DNA of 8,680 bases, taken from NCBI GenBank assembly GCA_027317645.1, contig DAHVQS010000069.1, positions 1 to 8,680 of the forward strand, read 5' to 3'. Each line of letters begins with the position of its first letter. Position 1 is the first letter of the stretch. The notes under the pieces were generated by a model. It was not told the origin of the DNA. It saw only the letters and a list, made by a program, of their open reading frames with translations, and searched no databases. A program made the position numbers and the translations under genes. The DNA is from Paenalcaligenes sp021793095 (GTDB lineage: Bacteria > Pseudomonadota > Gammaproteobacteria > Burkholderiales > Burkholderiaceae_B). Shown here piece after piece: positions 1 through 6,171 of this stretch.

Positions 1-279
1 AATCAATCCATCGCCATCGTCAGCTGTGGGGCTCTTAATGAGCACTCAGACAACGACACCAAGCGGACGGCGCAGGCACTCAGCTCGGCAACATCGCAGT
101 TAATCCATTATGAGGCCATGCCTGCTGAACCCAACCCCTACGCGAGCCAGTTGTACGCCACGCTGCGGCGTCTGGACCGGCGCGGGTTTGATGCCCTGTG
201 GTTTGAACGCCCACCTCAGGACCTCGCTTGGGCAGGGGTCAATGATCGGCTGAGTCGGGCAGCGGCGGCTTTTTCCTGA
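1..279 (+). CDS. sua5: Sua5/YrdC/YciO-type L-threonylcarbamoyladenylate synthase, C-terminal part (5' truncated by window)
   Basis: The window opens inside this gene. Reading frame 1 is open from base 1 to a TGA at 277-279 and gives 92 residues. The segment YASQLYATLRRLDRRGFDAL, followed by FERPPQDLAWAGVNDRLSRA, matches the C-terminal Sua5 domain pattern (YAxxLYxxLRxxDxxGxD, then ExPP and a closing DRLxRAA). The family makes threonylcarbamoyl-AMP from threonine, bicarbonate and ATP in the cytoplasm, the first step of the tRNA t6A37 modification. The catalytic YrdC domain lies upstream of the window, so its residues cannot be checked. The presence of this C-terminal domain suggests the long Sua5 form rather than short TsaC. 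The last 41 bp overlap the 3' end of the convergent LysR gene. The family call is fairly secure; the exact paralogue is not. Confidence 0.8.
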   Translation, partial: NQSIAIVSCGALNEHSDNDTKRTAQALSSATSQLIHYEAMPAEPNPYASQLYATLRRLDRRGFDALWFERPPQDLAWAGVNDRLSRAAAAFS

Positions 280-1219
280 TCTGTGCAAACCCTTGCTCAC
301 TAAACAATTGGCGTAAAAATTGCACCAATAGGTGGACCGATTGGGGAGTACGGGCCGCGTAAGGGCGCACGGCATAAATAGCGGTACCAAAATGCCCCAG
401 CACCTGCCAGTGCGGTAGCACTGGGCGCAGGCTGCCCTGCTTGAGCCCCGACTGAGCACTAAAGTCTGGAACCAAAGCAATCCCTAAATCGGCCTTGGCC
501 ATCTCCGCCAGCATCTGGCTGTTATTAATGGCAAAGCGCGGTTGAATAGGGATGCTCACGGGTTCTTGGTCATGATCATCGAGAGGAACAAAAGACCAAC
601 GGCTGCTGGTATTTTTTTGGCGTGGATAGTGCAATAAATCATGTTGGTGCAAATCAGAAGGGTGTTCGATGGCCGCGTGTTGCTCTAAATAAGTGGGGCT
701 GGCCACCAGCAAAGGGTAGGTTTCTGTAAGCTGCCAAGCCACCAAAGTGTCCGACACCTCTTTGGTGTGACGCACGGCTAAATCAAAGCCTTCAGAGCTC
801 AGTGAATGGATGCGGTCCTCGGCTTCGAGCTCAATGTGTATTTCTGGATAACGACGCAAAAAATCCGGTAAAGCGGGGATGAGGTATTGCTGCGTCAGCG
901 CCACGGGTGCAGTGACCCGCAGGAGCCCCCGCGGATGGTGCGCATGGCTTTCAATATTTTTAAGCTCACTATTAATGTGCTGATAGGCCCCTTGGGTTTG
1001 TTTGACCAGCTGCTGCCCCGCATCAGTTAATTGAATGGAGCGTGTGGTGCGATGGACCAATTTGACCCCGAGGCTTTTCTCAAGTTCTGTAATGCGCAGA
1101 CTGACCGTAGCCTTGCTGATATTCAACCGTTTAGCGGCGGCGGTAAAACTGCCTTGTTGCGACAGGATGATCAGGCTATGTAAATGGGTCCAAAGCCGCT
1201 CAGTTTTATTGCGTTCCAT
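239..1219 (-). CDS. LysR-family transcriptional regulator (CrgA-like effector domain)
   Basis: This 326-residue protein has the standard LysR layout. A winged helix-turn-helix lies at about residues 10-68, with the recognition segment GSFTAAAKRLNISKATVSL at 23-41 followed by the LGVKLVHRTTRSIQLTDAG wing. A linker helix follows, and a periplasmic-binding-protein-like effector domain runs from about residue 95 (GLLRVTAPVAL) to about 305. The effector domain resembles the CrgA-like subgroup. The gene is divergent from mmsA across 206 bp, the usual position for a LysR activator of the neighbouring catabolic operon, so it probably controls mmsA and perhaps the downstream genes; this is inference. 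The ATG at 1217-1219 has no visible Shine-Dalgarno sequence, but no later start would keep the whole HTH. The tail beyond about residue 312 (RKKPPLPDSADH) is encoded antisense to the end of the Sua5 gene. The ligand cannot be told from sequence. Confidence 0.93.
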   Translation of the reverse strand: MERNKTERLWTHLHSLIILSQQGSFTAAAKRLNISKATVSLRITELEKSLGVKLVHRTTRSIQLTDAGQQLVKQTQGAYQHINSELKNIESHAHHPRGLLRVTAPVALTQQYLIPALPDFLRRYPEIHIELEAEDRIHSLSSEGFDLAVRHTKEVSDTLVAWQLTETYPLLVASPTYLEQHAAIEHPSDLHQHDLLHYPRQKNTSSRWSFVPLDDHDQEPVSIPIQPRFAINNSQMLAEMAKADLGIALVPDFSAQSGLKQGSLRPVLPHWQVLGHFGTAIYAVRPYAARTPQSVHLLVQFLRQLFSEQGFAQIRKKPPLPDSADH

Positions 1220-1224
1220 AAGAT

Positions 1225-1252
1225 GATTGTTTAATTAATTGCACAAACAATC
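1225..1252. promoter_or_regulatory. Inverted repeat next to the LysR start, candidate autoregulatory operator
   Basis: The arms GATTGTTT (1225-1232) and AAACAATC (1245-1252) are perfect 8-bp inverted repeats around a 12-bp AT-rich spacer. The site lies only 5 bp upstream of the LysR start codon, where the leader or promoter of that gene must be. LysR proteins bind dyads and often repress their own gene from such positions. Binding by this particular regulator is inference. The arms contain the same ATTG/CAAT half-sites as the second dyad at 1323-1341. Confidence 0.45.
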
Positions 1253-1322
1253 TAGGATTTTAGGCTATGCAGGGTTTTTTTGCTTGACTAAACTAAACGG
1301 TAAGCTGGGAAAATGAATTTCC

Positions 1323-1341
1323 CCATTGGTTTTTTCAATGG
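1323..1341. promoter_or_regulatory. Candidate LysR box (T-N11-A dyad) upstream of mmsA
   Basis: CCATTG (1323-1328) and CAATGG (1336-1341) are 6-bp inverted arms around a 7-bp T-rich spacer. The core reads ATTG-N7-CAAT, with T1326 and A1338 forming the T-N11-A arrangement typical of LysR recognition sites. Its centre (about 1332) lies about 63 bp upstream of the start point predicted by the weak promoter at 1361-1388. That agrees with the usual LysR activation site near -65. An RNA hairpin with a T-rich loop is an alternative reading. Confidence 0.45.
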
Positions 1342-1360
1342 ATTTGCATTTCACCAGCGA

Positions 1361-1388
1361 TTGGTTGAGCCGATGGCCTTTGTATTTG
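1361..1388 (+). promoter_or_regulatory. Possible weak activator-dependent mmsA promoter
   Basis: TTGGTT (1361-1366) and TATTTG (1383-1388), separated by 16 bp, give three consensus matches in each hexamer. The match is poor, as expected if transcription needs the LysR activator. The start point would fall near 1395, leaving a leader of about 30 nt before the mmsA ATG. The call rests mainly on its spacing from the candidate LysR box, so confidence is low. Confidence 0.22.
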
Positions 1389-1425
1389 AGGCGATTTTTT
1401 TGTAAACACGCATTGGAGACATCAC

Positions 1426-2952
1426 ATGAAACCCTATACCAGCCCTGAGACTGTGGGCCATTTTATTAATGGCACCGAGAGTTTAGGCGCCGCTCAACGC
1501 CAGCAAGCAGTGTTTAATCCGGCGACCGGGCAGCAGACGCGTTCGGTGGTGTTGGCCGAGCCCGCAGATGTTGTACTGGCGATTGAGGCCGCGCAGCGGG
1601 CTTTTCCTGCTTGGGCCGATACGCCACCTATTCGCCGAGCTCGAATTATGTTTCGTTTTTTAGAGCTGCTTTATCAACATCAAGACGAATTAGCAGCCAT
1701 TATCACCGCTGAACATGGCAAGGTCTTTAGTGATGCTCAGGGTGAGGTGATGCGGGGCATCGAGATTGTTGAATTTGCATGCGGCGCGCCTCAATTACTG
1801 AAAAGCGGTTTTAGCGATCAAGTGGCCTCTAATCTGGATAATTGGGTGATTCGGCAGCCCCTGGGGGTTGTAGCAGGCATCACCCCCTTTAATTTTCCCT
1901 GCATGGTGCCTTGCTGGATGTTTCCTCTGGCATTGATGGCAGGTAATACTTTTATATTAAAGCCTAGCGAGCGGGATCCTAGTGCCGCTTTATTTATGGC
2001 ACGTTTGCTCGAGCAGGCAGGCCTGCCCAAAGGGGTATTTAATGTGGTCCAGGGGGACAAAGTCGCAGTCGATGTGCTGCTCGAGCATCCTGAAGTCAAG
2101 GCAGTGAGTTTTGTGGGATCCACCCCCATTGCACAATATATTTACGCCACAGGTGCCCAGCACGGCAAGCGTGTGCAAGCACTGGGCGGGGCCAAAAACC
2201 ATATGGTGGTGATGCCCGATGCCGACATCGATCAGGTGGTCGATGGGTTGATTGGCGCTGCTTATGGTTCGGCAGGTGAGCGTTGCATGGCCATTTCCGT
2301 CGCCGTATTGGTCGGCGATAGTGCTGATAAAGTGGTCGATCGTTTGGCCGAGCGGGCCCGCCAAGTCACGGTGGGTGATGGGATGGATGCGCGCTCAGAA
2401 ATGGGGCCTGTCATTACTGCCCAGGCGCGGGAGCGTATAGAGTCCTATATTCAGTCGGGGGTAGACGAGGGGGCCAGCCTCATTGTGGATGGGCGGGGAT
2501 GTTCGGTGCCCGGGCATGAGCAAGGATTCTTTGTCGGGCCCACCTTATTTGATCATGTGCGCACAGACATGAAGATTTACCAAGAGGAAATCTTTGGCCC
2601 AGTCCTCGCCTGTGTGCGTGTGGCTGATTTTGCAGAAGCCGTAGAATTAGTGAATAGTCATACATTTGCCAATGGGGTGGCATGCTATACCCGTGATGGC
2701 AACATCGCTCGCGAGTTTGGGCGTCGCATCGAGGTCGGTATGGTTGGGATCAACGTGCCCATCCCAGTGCCCCTAGCTTGGCATGGTTTTGGCGGGTGGA
2801 AGGCCAGCCTTTTCGGTGATCTCAATGCCTACGGTGAACACGGCATCCTCTTTTATACACGTCAAAAGTCCATCATGCAGCGCTGGCCCGAGAGCATTGG
2901 CAAGGGCGCAGAGTTCAGCATGCCGAGTTCCAAGGACCAAGCAAATAATTAA
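1426..2952 (+). CDS. mmsA: CoA-acylating (methyl)malonate-semialdehyde dehydrogenase
   Basis: This 508-residue protein has the usual MmsA length. The family oxidatively decarboxylates methylmalonate semialdehyde to propionyl-CoA, or malonate semialdehyde to acetyl-CoA, using NAD+ and CoA in the cytosol. It acts in valine, beta-alanine, thymine or inositol breakdown. The aldehyde dehydrogenase fold is complete: oxyanion Asn156 in ITPFNFP (152-158), LKPSERDP for cofactor binding, FVGST, catalytic Cys287 in GSAGERCM, and Glu388 in EEIFGPV. The position normally holding the general-base Glu reads LGGAKNH (253-259), the hallmark of this CoA-dependent subfamily. Start: ATG 1426 has the Shine-Dalgarno GGAGA 6 bp upstream. 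The gene is divergent from the LysR gene and 211 bp from the amidase. No clear terminator follows it, so read-through into the amidase is possible. The family call is very secure; which semialdehyde it uses here is unknown. Confidence 0.95.
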   Translation: MKPYTSPETVGHFINGTESLGAAQRQQAVFNPATGQQTRSVVLAEPADVVLAIEAAQRAFPAWADTPPIRRARIMFRFLELLYQHQDELAAIITAEHGKVFSDAQGEVMRGIEIVEFACGAPQLLKSGFSDQVASNLDNWVIRQPLGVVAGITPFNFPCMVPCWMFPLALMAGNTFILKPSERDPSAALFMARLLEQAGLPKGVFNVVQGDKVAVDVLLEHPEVKAVSFVGSTPIAQYIYATGAQHGKRVQALGGAKNHMVVMPDADIDQVVDGLIGAAYGSAGERCMAISVAVLVGDSADKVVDRLAERARQVTVGDGMDARSEMGPVITAQARERIESYIQSGVDEGASLIVDGRGCSVPGHEQGFFVGPTLFDHVRTDMKIYQEEIFGPVLACVRVADFAEAVELVNSHTFANGVACYTRDGNIAREFGRRIEVGMVGINVPIPVPLAWHGFGGWKASLFGDLNAYGEHGILFYTRQKSIMQRWPESIGKGAEFSMPSSKDQANN

Positions 2953-2979
2953 CAAAAAAGATAGTATGATTTGTGCCTG

Positions 2980-3008
2980 TTGCCGATATTTTTTATTTGG
3001 CTTATAAC
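2980..3008 (+). promoter_or_regulatory. Sigma70-like promoter ahead of the amidase gene
   Basis: TTGCCG (2980-2985) and TATAAC (3003-3008) are separated by exactly 17 bp. The -10 element matches five of six consensus bases and the -35 element three of six. Transcription would start near 3015 and give a leader of about 150 nt before the amidase ATG. This could let the amidase and perhaps the TRAP genes be expressed independently of mmsA. It is called from pattern alone. Confidence 0.42.
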
Positions 3009-3060
3009 ATATGGAAATGATAAAAAACGAAAACTAAATATCTTCAATCCAATGTCATTT

Positions 3061-3085
3061 CCCGCCATGAGGTATCGATGACGGG
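3061..3085 (+). repeat. Imperfect stem-loop in the amidase leader
   Basis: CCCGCCAT (3061-3068) pairs with ATGACGGG (3078-3085) with one mismatch, around a 9-nt loop. No T-tract follows, so it is not a standard terminator. It may be a leader structure, an mRNA stability element or a protein-binding dyad. Chance is also possible for a structure this short. Confidence 0.3.
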
Positions 3086-3163
3086 CACAAACATTTTGCC
3101 CTACGCAGGGTATCTGCGCCTCGTGGGCCGAGTGGATTTGGCTTTACAAACACACTGGAAACG

Positions 3164-4561
3164 ATGGATAACCTACACACACTTGATTTGCCCACCATTG
3201 CGCAGCGGCTGCGTGGTGGTGCGCTCACGGCACAGCAGTTGATGGAATCATGCATTGCCCATTACGAGCGCAGCGAGACTGCTCTCAATGCCTACAAGAC
3301 CTGGGACGGAGCGCGCGCTCTAGAGGTCGCCAAGGCTGCCGATACCCTGCTCAAGGGCAATTATGATCTGGGCCCGCTGATGGGCATCCCCACCTCAGTC
3401 AAAGATTTATTTGGCGTACCGGGCTTGCCTACTTTTGCAGGTTCGTCGGCTGCGCTGCCCGAGCAATTTTCTCAGGCCGGTCGACTCGTACAGGCTTTTA
3501 TCGACCAGCTTAGCCCCATTACAGGCAAATCCCATACCGTTGAATTTGCTTTTGGCGGTATTGGCATGAATGGCCATTGGGGGACCCCTAGAAATCCTTG
3601 GGACACACAGGTACATCGTATTCCTGGTGGCTCTAGTTCGGGTGCGGGGGTCTCGCTTTGTCAGGGTTCTGCTTGGTTGGCACTGGGTACAGATACGGCC
3701 GGTTCGGTACGTATACCTGCCTCTTTTACCGGGACCACGGCCCTAAAAACTACCGAGGGTCGTTGGCCCAAGGACCATACCGTCCCCTTGTCAACCACTT
3801 TGGATACCCCTGGCTTATTAGCCCGCACCATCACAGACCTCATTTTTGGTTTCGAGGCGATCGAATCCCAGCTGCAAAACCGCCATGTGCGCGTGCCGCG
3901 CTTGCACGGGTTGGCAGGGGTGCGTTTGGGGGTGCCCGAAAACTTCTTTTGGGACGGGGTCGACGCGTCTATTGCCGAACAGGTCGAGCAGGCCATGCGC
4001 GCACTTGAGCAGGCTGGAGCGACGTTGGTGCCCATCACCATCCCCAATTGTGACGAGGCTTATGCGGCCTTTCAGGCAGGGGGGTTAGGGGCCCCCGAGT
4101 TATCCGATTTCTTATTACGCAATATGCCTGATAAGATTCAACACCTCGATCCATTGGTGAAAATCCGCGTCGAGGGTGCCGAGCAGTTGTCGGCTATTGA
4201 GTATTTGCGACGTATCGCTTTATTCCGTCAGGCCAGCGAGGAAATCAATACGGTGTTCGAGCAGGTTGATGCTTGGCTCAACCCCACCTTATTGACCACA
4301 GCGGCTGCGGTTGACGATCTCGCCGATACAGAACAATACCGCCAAGCCAATATGCAGGTATTGCGCAACCCCAGTATTGCTAATCTCATGCACTTATGTG
4401 CGGTGAGCTTGCCCGTGGGCAAAGATTCTTTGGGTATACCTGTGGGTCTGCAAATTACCGCCGGGGCGCATCAAGAAGAAAAACTCTTGGCCCTGAGCTT
4501 GCAATGTGAGCAGGTCTTGGGCACTGCAGTGCAGTGTCTTGGACAATGCCCACAGTGGTAA
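3164..4561 (+). CDS. Amidase-signature family hydrolase
   Basis: This 465-residue protein has the amidase-signature fold. The Ser-cisSer-Lys triad is intact: Lys80 in PTSVKDLF, cis-Ser157 in PGGSSSGAG (154-162), and nucleophile Ser181 in GTDTAGSVRIP. The 24-residue Ser-Ser distance equals that of characterised members such as fatty acid amide hydrolase. Such enzymes hydrolyse an amide to acid and ammonia or amine in the cytoplasm. Relatives include malonamidase, allophanate hydrolase and GatA. There is no signal peptide. GatA is unlikely, because no gatB or gatC is adjacent and the gene sits among catabolic and transport genes. The substrate cannot be read from sequence; an amide of the acid imported by the TRAP system is a reasonable guess. 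The ATG at 3164 starts just before the family's N-terminal helix, and its ribosome site is weak. dctP follows after 66 bp. Confidence 0.9.
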   Translation: MDNLHTLDLPTIAQRLRGGALTAQQLMESCIAHYERSETALNAYKTWDGARALEVAKAADTLLKGNYDLGPLMGIPTSVKDLFGVPGLPTFAGSSAALPEQFSQAGRLVQAFIDQLSPITGKSHTVEFAFGGIGMNGHWGTPRNPWDTQVHRIPGGSSSGAGVSLCQGSAWLALGTDTAGSVRIPASFTGTTALKTTEGRWPKDHTVPLSTTLDTPGLLARTITDLIFGFEAIESQLQNRHVRVPRLHGLAGVRLGVPENFFWDGVDASIAEQVEQAMRALEQAGATLVPITIPNCDEAYAAFQAGGLGAPELSDFLLRNMPDKIQHLDPLVKIRVEGAEQLSAIEYLRRIALFRQASEEINTVFEQVDAWLNPTLLTTAAAVDDLADTEQYRQANMQVLRNPSIANLMHLCAVSLPVGKDSLGIPVGLQITAGAHQEEKLLALSLQCEQVLGTAVQCLGQCPQW

Positions 4562-4593
4562 AGAAAAAGGCACAACAACACTACTTTTGCTGC

Positions 4594-4614
4594 ACGTTGA
4601 GTGCAACGTCTTTT
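4594..4614 (+). terminator. Weak attenuator-like hairpin between the amidase gene and dctP
   Basis: ACGTTG (4594-4599) and CAACGT (4604-4609) form a perfect 6-bp stem with a 4-nt loop, followed by CTTTT (4610-4614). It ends 4 bp before the dctP Shine-Dalgarno sequence. It is too short for a strong terminator. It could act as a partial terminator or as a processing site that sets unequal levels of amidase and binding protein, as is common ahead of binding-protein genes. Confidence 0.35.
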
Positions 4615-4618
4615 AACT

Positions 4619-4623
4619 AGGAG
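4619..4623 (+). promoter_or_regulatory. Ribosome binding site deciding the dctP start
   Basis: AGGAG lies 4 nt before the ATG at 4628 and 7 nt before a second, adjacent in-frame ATG at 4631. The spacing favours 4631. The mature protein is the same either way, because the difference lies in the signal peptide. Confidence 0.6.
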
Positions 4624-4627
4624 ATAA

Positions 4628-5635
4628 ATGATGATCACAAAAAGATTAACGTCATTCGCTTTTGCGGGGCTAGGTACGTTGGCCATGGCGTTATCCCCAG
4701 CATATGCGGCCGATCCCGAGTATGAGTTTACTTTCGCGCACGTGCTGATCGAAAGTACCCCCAATGCTCAGGCAGCCGAGAAATTCAAAGAAGAGGTCGA
4801 AAAGAACTCGGATGGAAAAATCAAAATCAATATCCGTCCTGCTGCCCAGCTGGGGGGTGATGTCGAGATTATCGAGCAGACTCAAATGAATCTGGTTCAA
4901 ATTGCCATTCCGCCTACCGGCAACCTGGCTAACTTTGACCCCAAGATGTACCTGTTTGATTTGCCTTTCTTGATCACCGACGATGAAAGCATGAAGCGCG
5001 TCCTGGATGGTGATGTCGGTCAAGAGCTACTCGAGGGTTTAGAGGAGTATGGCCTTAAGGGTATGAACTACTGGGGGGCTGGTTTCCGCAATATGACCAA
5101 CAATGTGCGCCCCATTACCGAGCCTGATGATCTGAAAAACATCAAGATGCGCACGCTTCAGGCCCCTACCATTTTGGCTACTTACCGTGCCTATGGTGCG
5201 AACCCTACCGCGATGGCCTTTACCGAGGTGTATAACGGCTTGCAACAGGGCGTGGTCGAAGGGCAGGAAAACCCCTTGGCCAATATCTCGACCATGAAAT
5301 TCCAAGAAGTCCAAAAATACATGACCCAAACGCACCACACTTATCACACCTACGCGGCTGTGATGAACAAGGATGCTTGGGATTCTTTGACCCCTGAACT
5401 CCAAGAGATTGTTCAAAATGCTTTTGATGTGGCCCGTGACTATGCGCGCGAGCTGACCATCGAAGACGAAAAACAAATCATGGAAGAAATCAGCGATCAA
5501 ATTGAGATCATTCAACTCACCGATGAGGGGCGTGAAAAGTTCATCGAGAGCTCTCAGCCTATCTACGAAGAGTTTGAAAAAGTGGTGACCCCCGAGCTCA
5601 TCCAGCGTGCCCAAGCCGCCGCCAAGGGTGAGTAA
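4628..5635 (+). CDS. dctP: TRAP transporter substrate-binding protein, DctP family
   Basis: This periplasmic solute receptor of a tripartite ATP-independent transporter captures an organic acid and hands it to the DctQM membrane unit. The 335 residues begin with a Sec signal peptide: the MITKR positive region, a hydrophobic core at about 7-22, and AYA just before the likely cleavage after residue 27. The mature domain matches DctP proteins throughout. Arg175 in KMRTLQAP (about 148 in mature numbering) is the conserved carboxylate-binding arginine, equivalent to Arg147 of the sialate receptor SiaP. The family motif NGLQQGVVEGQENP is at 203-216. This supports a carboxylate ligand but does not identify it. 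The gene lies 66 bp after the amidase gene and 17 bp before dctQ. The start may be at 4631 rather than 4628. Confidence 0.94.
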   Translation: MMITKRLTSFAFAGLGTLAMALSPAYAADPEYEFTFAHVLIESTPNAQAAEKFKEEVEKNSDGKIKINIRPAAQLGGDVEIIEQTQMNLVQIAIPPTGNLANFDPKMYLFDLPFLITDDESMKRVLDGDVGQELLEGLEEYGLKGMNYWGAGFRNMTNNVRPITEPDDLKNIKMRTLQAPTILATYRAYGANPTAMAFTEVYNGLQQGVVEGQENPLANISTMKFQEVQKYMTQTHHTYHTYAAVMNKDAWDSLTPELQEIVQNAFDVARDYARELTIEDEKQIMEEISDQIEIIQLTDEGREKFIESSQPIYEEFEKVVTPELIQRAQAAAKGE

Positions 5636-5652
5636 CTCCAGGAGCGTTATCC

Positions 5653-6162
5653 ATGATTAAAGCAATCAACAAGGTTGTTGATTGGCTAGAAAATGTGGCG
5701 ATGACCATTGCGATGCTCATCGCCACAATTGTAGCCATCATCCAGGTTGTCGCTCGCTACGTCTTTCACAACTCTCTGTCTTGGTCCGAAGAGACCATCC
5801 TCTACACACTCATCATTATGAGTTTTGTGGCTGCGAGCATGGGGGTGCGTTATACGGCCCATATTTCTGTAGAAGTGCTCAGTGCTTTTTCAGGGCCACG
5901 TATCACACGTCTTTTACAGCTAATTGCCTATATTTTGGGGGTTATTTTTGCCCTCACGCTGCTGTATTACGGTTGGCAGGTCTTTGAGAGCACCAAAAAG
6001 ATGCGTCAATTATCTCCGGCGATGCAGATACCGGTAGCTTATATCTATCTGAGTATCCCTATTTCCGCTGGCTTTATGTTCCTTCGTTATTTGCTGATGA
6101 TCCAATTATGGGCAGAGCATAAAGAAGTCACCGATCAGCCTTCAGACCTACGTGCTGCATAG
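5653..6162 (+). CDS. dctQ: TRAP transporter small permease subunit, DctQ family
   Basis: This 169-residue inner-membrane protein has the four predicted helices usual for DctQ, at about residues 12-34, 48-65, 84-106 and 126-149. The family motif ARYVFHNSLSWSEE, at the end of helix 1 and in the following loop, is present. DctQ pairs with DctM to form the sodium-driven membrane unit. AGGAG at 5640-5644, 8 nt upstream, supports the ATG at 5653. The gap from dctP is 17 bp and to dctM 9 bp, so the three genes form a tight operon. DctQ and DctM are separate genes here, not a DctQM fusion. Confidence 0.92.
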   Translation: MIKAINKVVDWLENVAMTIAMLIATIVAIIQVVARYVFHNSLSWSEETILYTLIIMSFVAASMGVRYTAHISVEVLSAFSGPRITRLLQLIAYILGVIFALTLLYYGWQVFESTKKMRQLSPAMQIPVAYIYLSIPISAGFMFLRYLLMIQLWAEHKEVTDQPSDLRAA

Positions 6163-6171
6163 AGGATAGGT

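Larger units (their letters stand above)
1220..1425. promoter_or_regulatory. Divergent regulatory region between the LysR gene and mmsA
   Basis: This 206-bp gap must hold the start signals for both divergent genes. It is AT-rich and contains two inverted repeats with ATTG/CAAT arms, at 1225-1252 and 1323-1341 (listed separately), plus a weak possible mmsA promoter. I see no open reading frame with coding character. A good Shine-Dalgarno sequence for mmsA (GGAGA, 1415-1419) sits 6 bp before its ATG. No comparable site precedes the LysR gene. Confidence 0.6.
2953..3163. other. 211-bp gap between mmsA and the amidase gene
   Basis: The first 100 bp are strikingly AT-rich and include a sigma70-like promoter (2980-3008). 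The second half is GC-richer and carries several short inverted repeats: 3061-3085, 3098-3128 with an inner CGCAG/CTGCG pair, and CTCG/CGAG at 3120-3132. I find no convincing gene and no stem with a T-tract, so no intrinsic terminator is called after mmsA. The amidase start has only a weak ribosome site (GGAAA, 3157-3161). Confidence 0.5.

Noticed and set aside
2981..3001. Intrinsic terminator after mmsA (GCCGA/TTGGC)
   Set aside because: The stem is only 5 bp with a wobble pair, the T-run lies in the loop rather than after the stem, and the site overlaps the candidate promoter.
3098..3128. Guanidine-II (mini-ykkC) riboswitch upstream of the amidase
   Set aside because: CCCT-ACGC-AGGG (3099-3110) resembles one of its hairpins, but the loop is ACGC instead of ACGA or ACGG, and I see no second matching hairpin. 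The call is not supported.
2953..3163. Hidden small gene between mmsA and the amidase
   Set aside because: The frame from the ATG at 3078 stays open into the amidase gene, but its product has no recognisable features, no ribosome site and a composition that looks like noncoding DNA.
3164..4561. GatA subunit of the tRNA-dependent amidotransferase
   Set aside because: The amidase-signature fold fits, but neither gatB nor gatC is adjacent and the gene sits among catabolic and transport genes.
5039..5614. Long antisense frame (191 codons) inside dctP
   Set aside because: It lies opposite a well-conserved gene, has no recognisable domain or ribosome site, and is explained by the base composition of the dctP strand.
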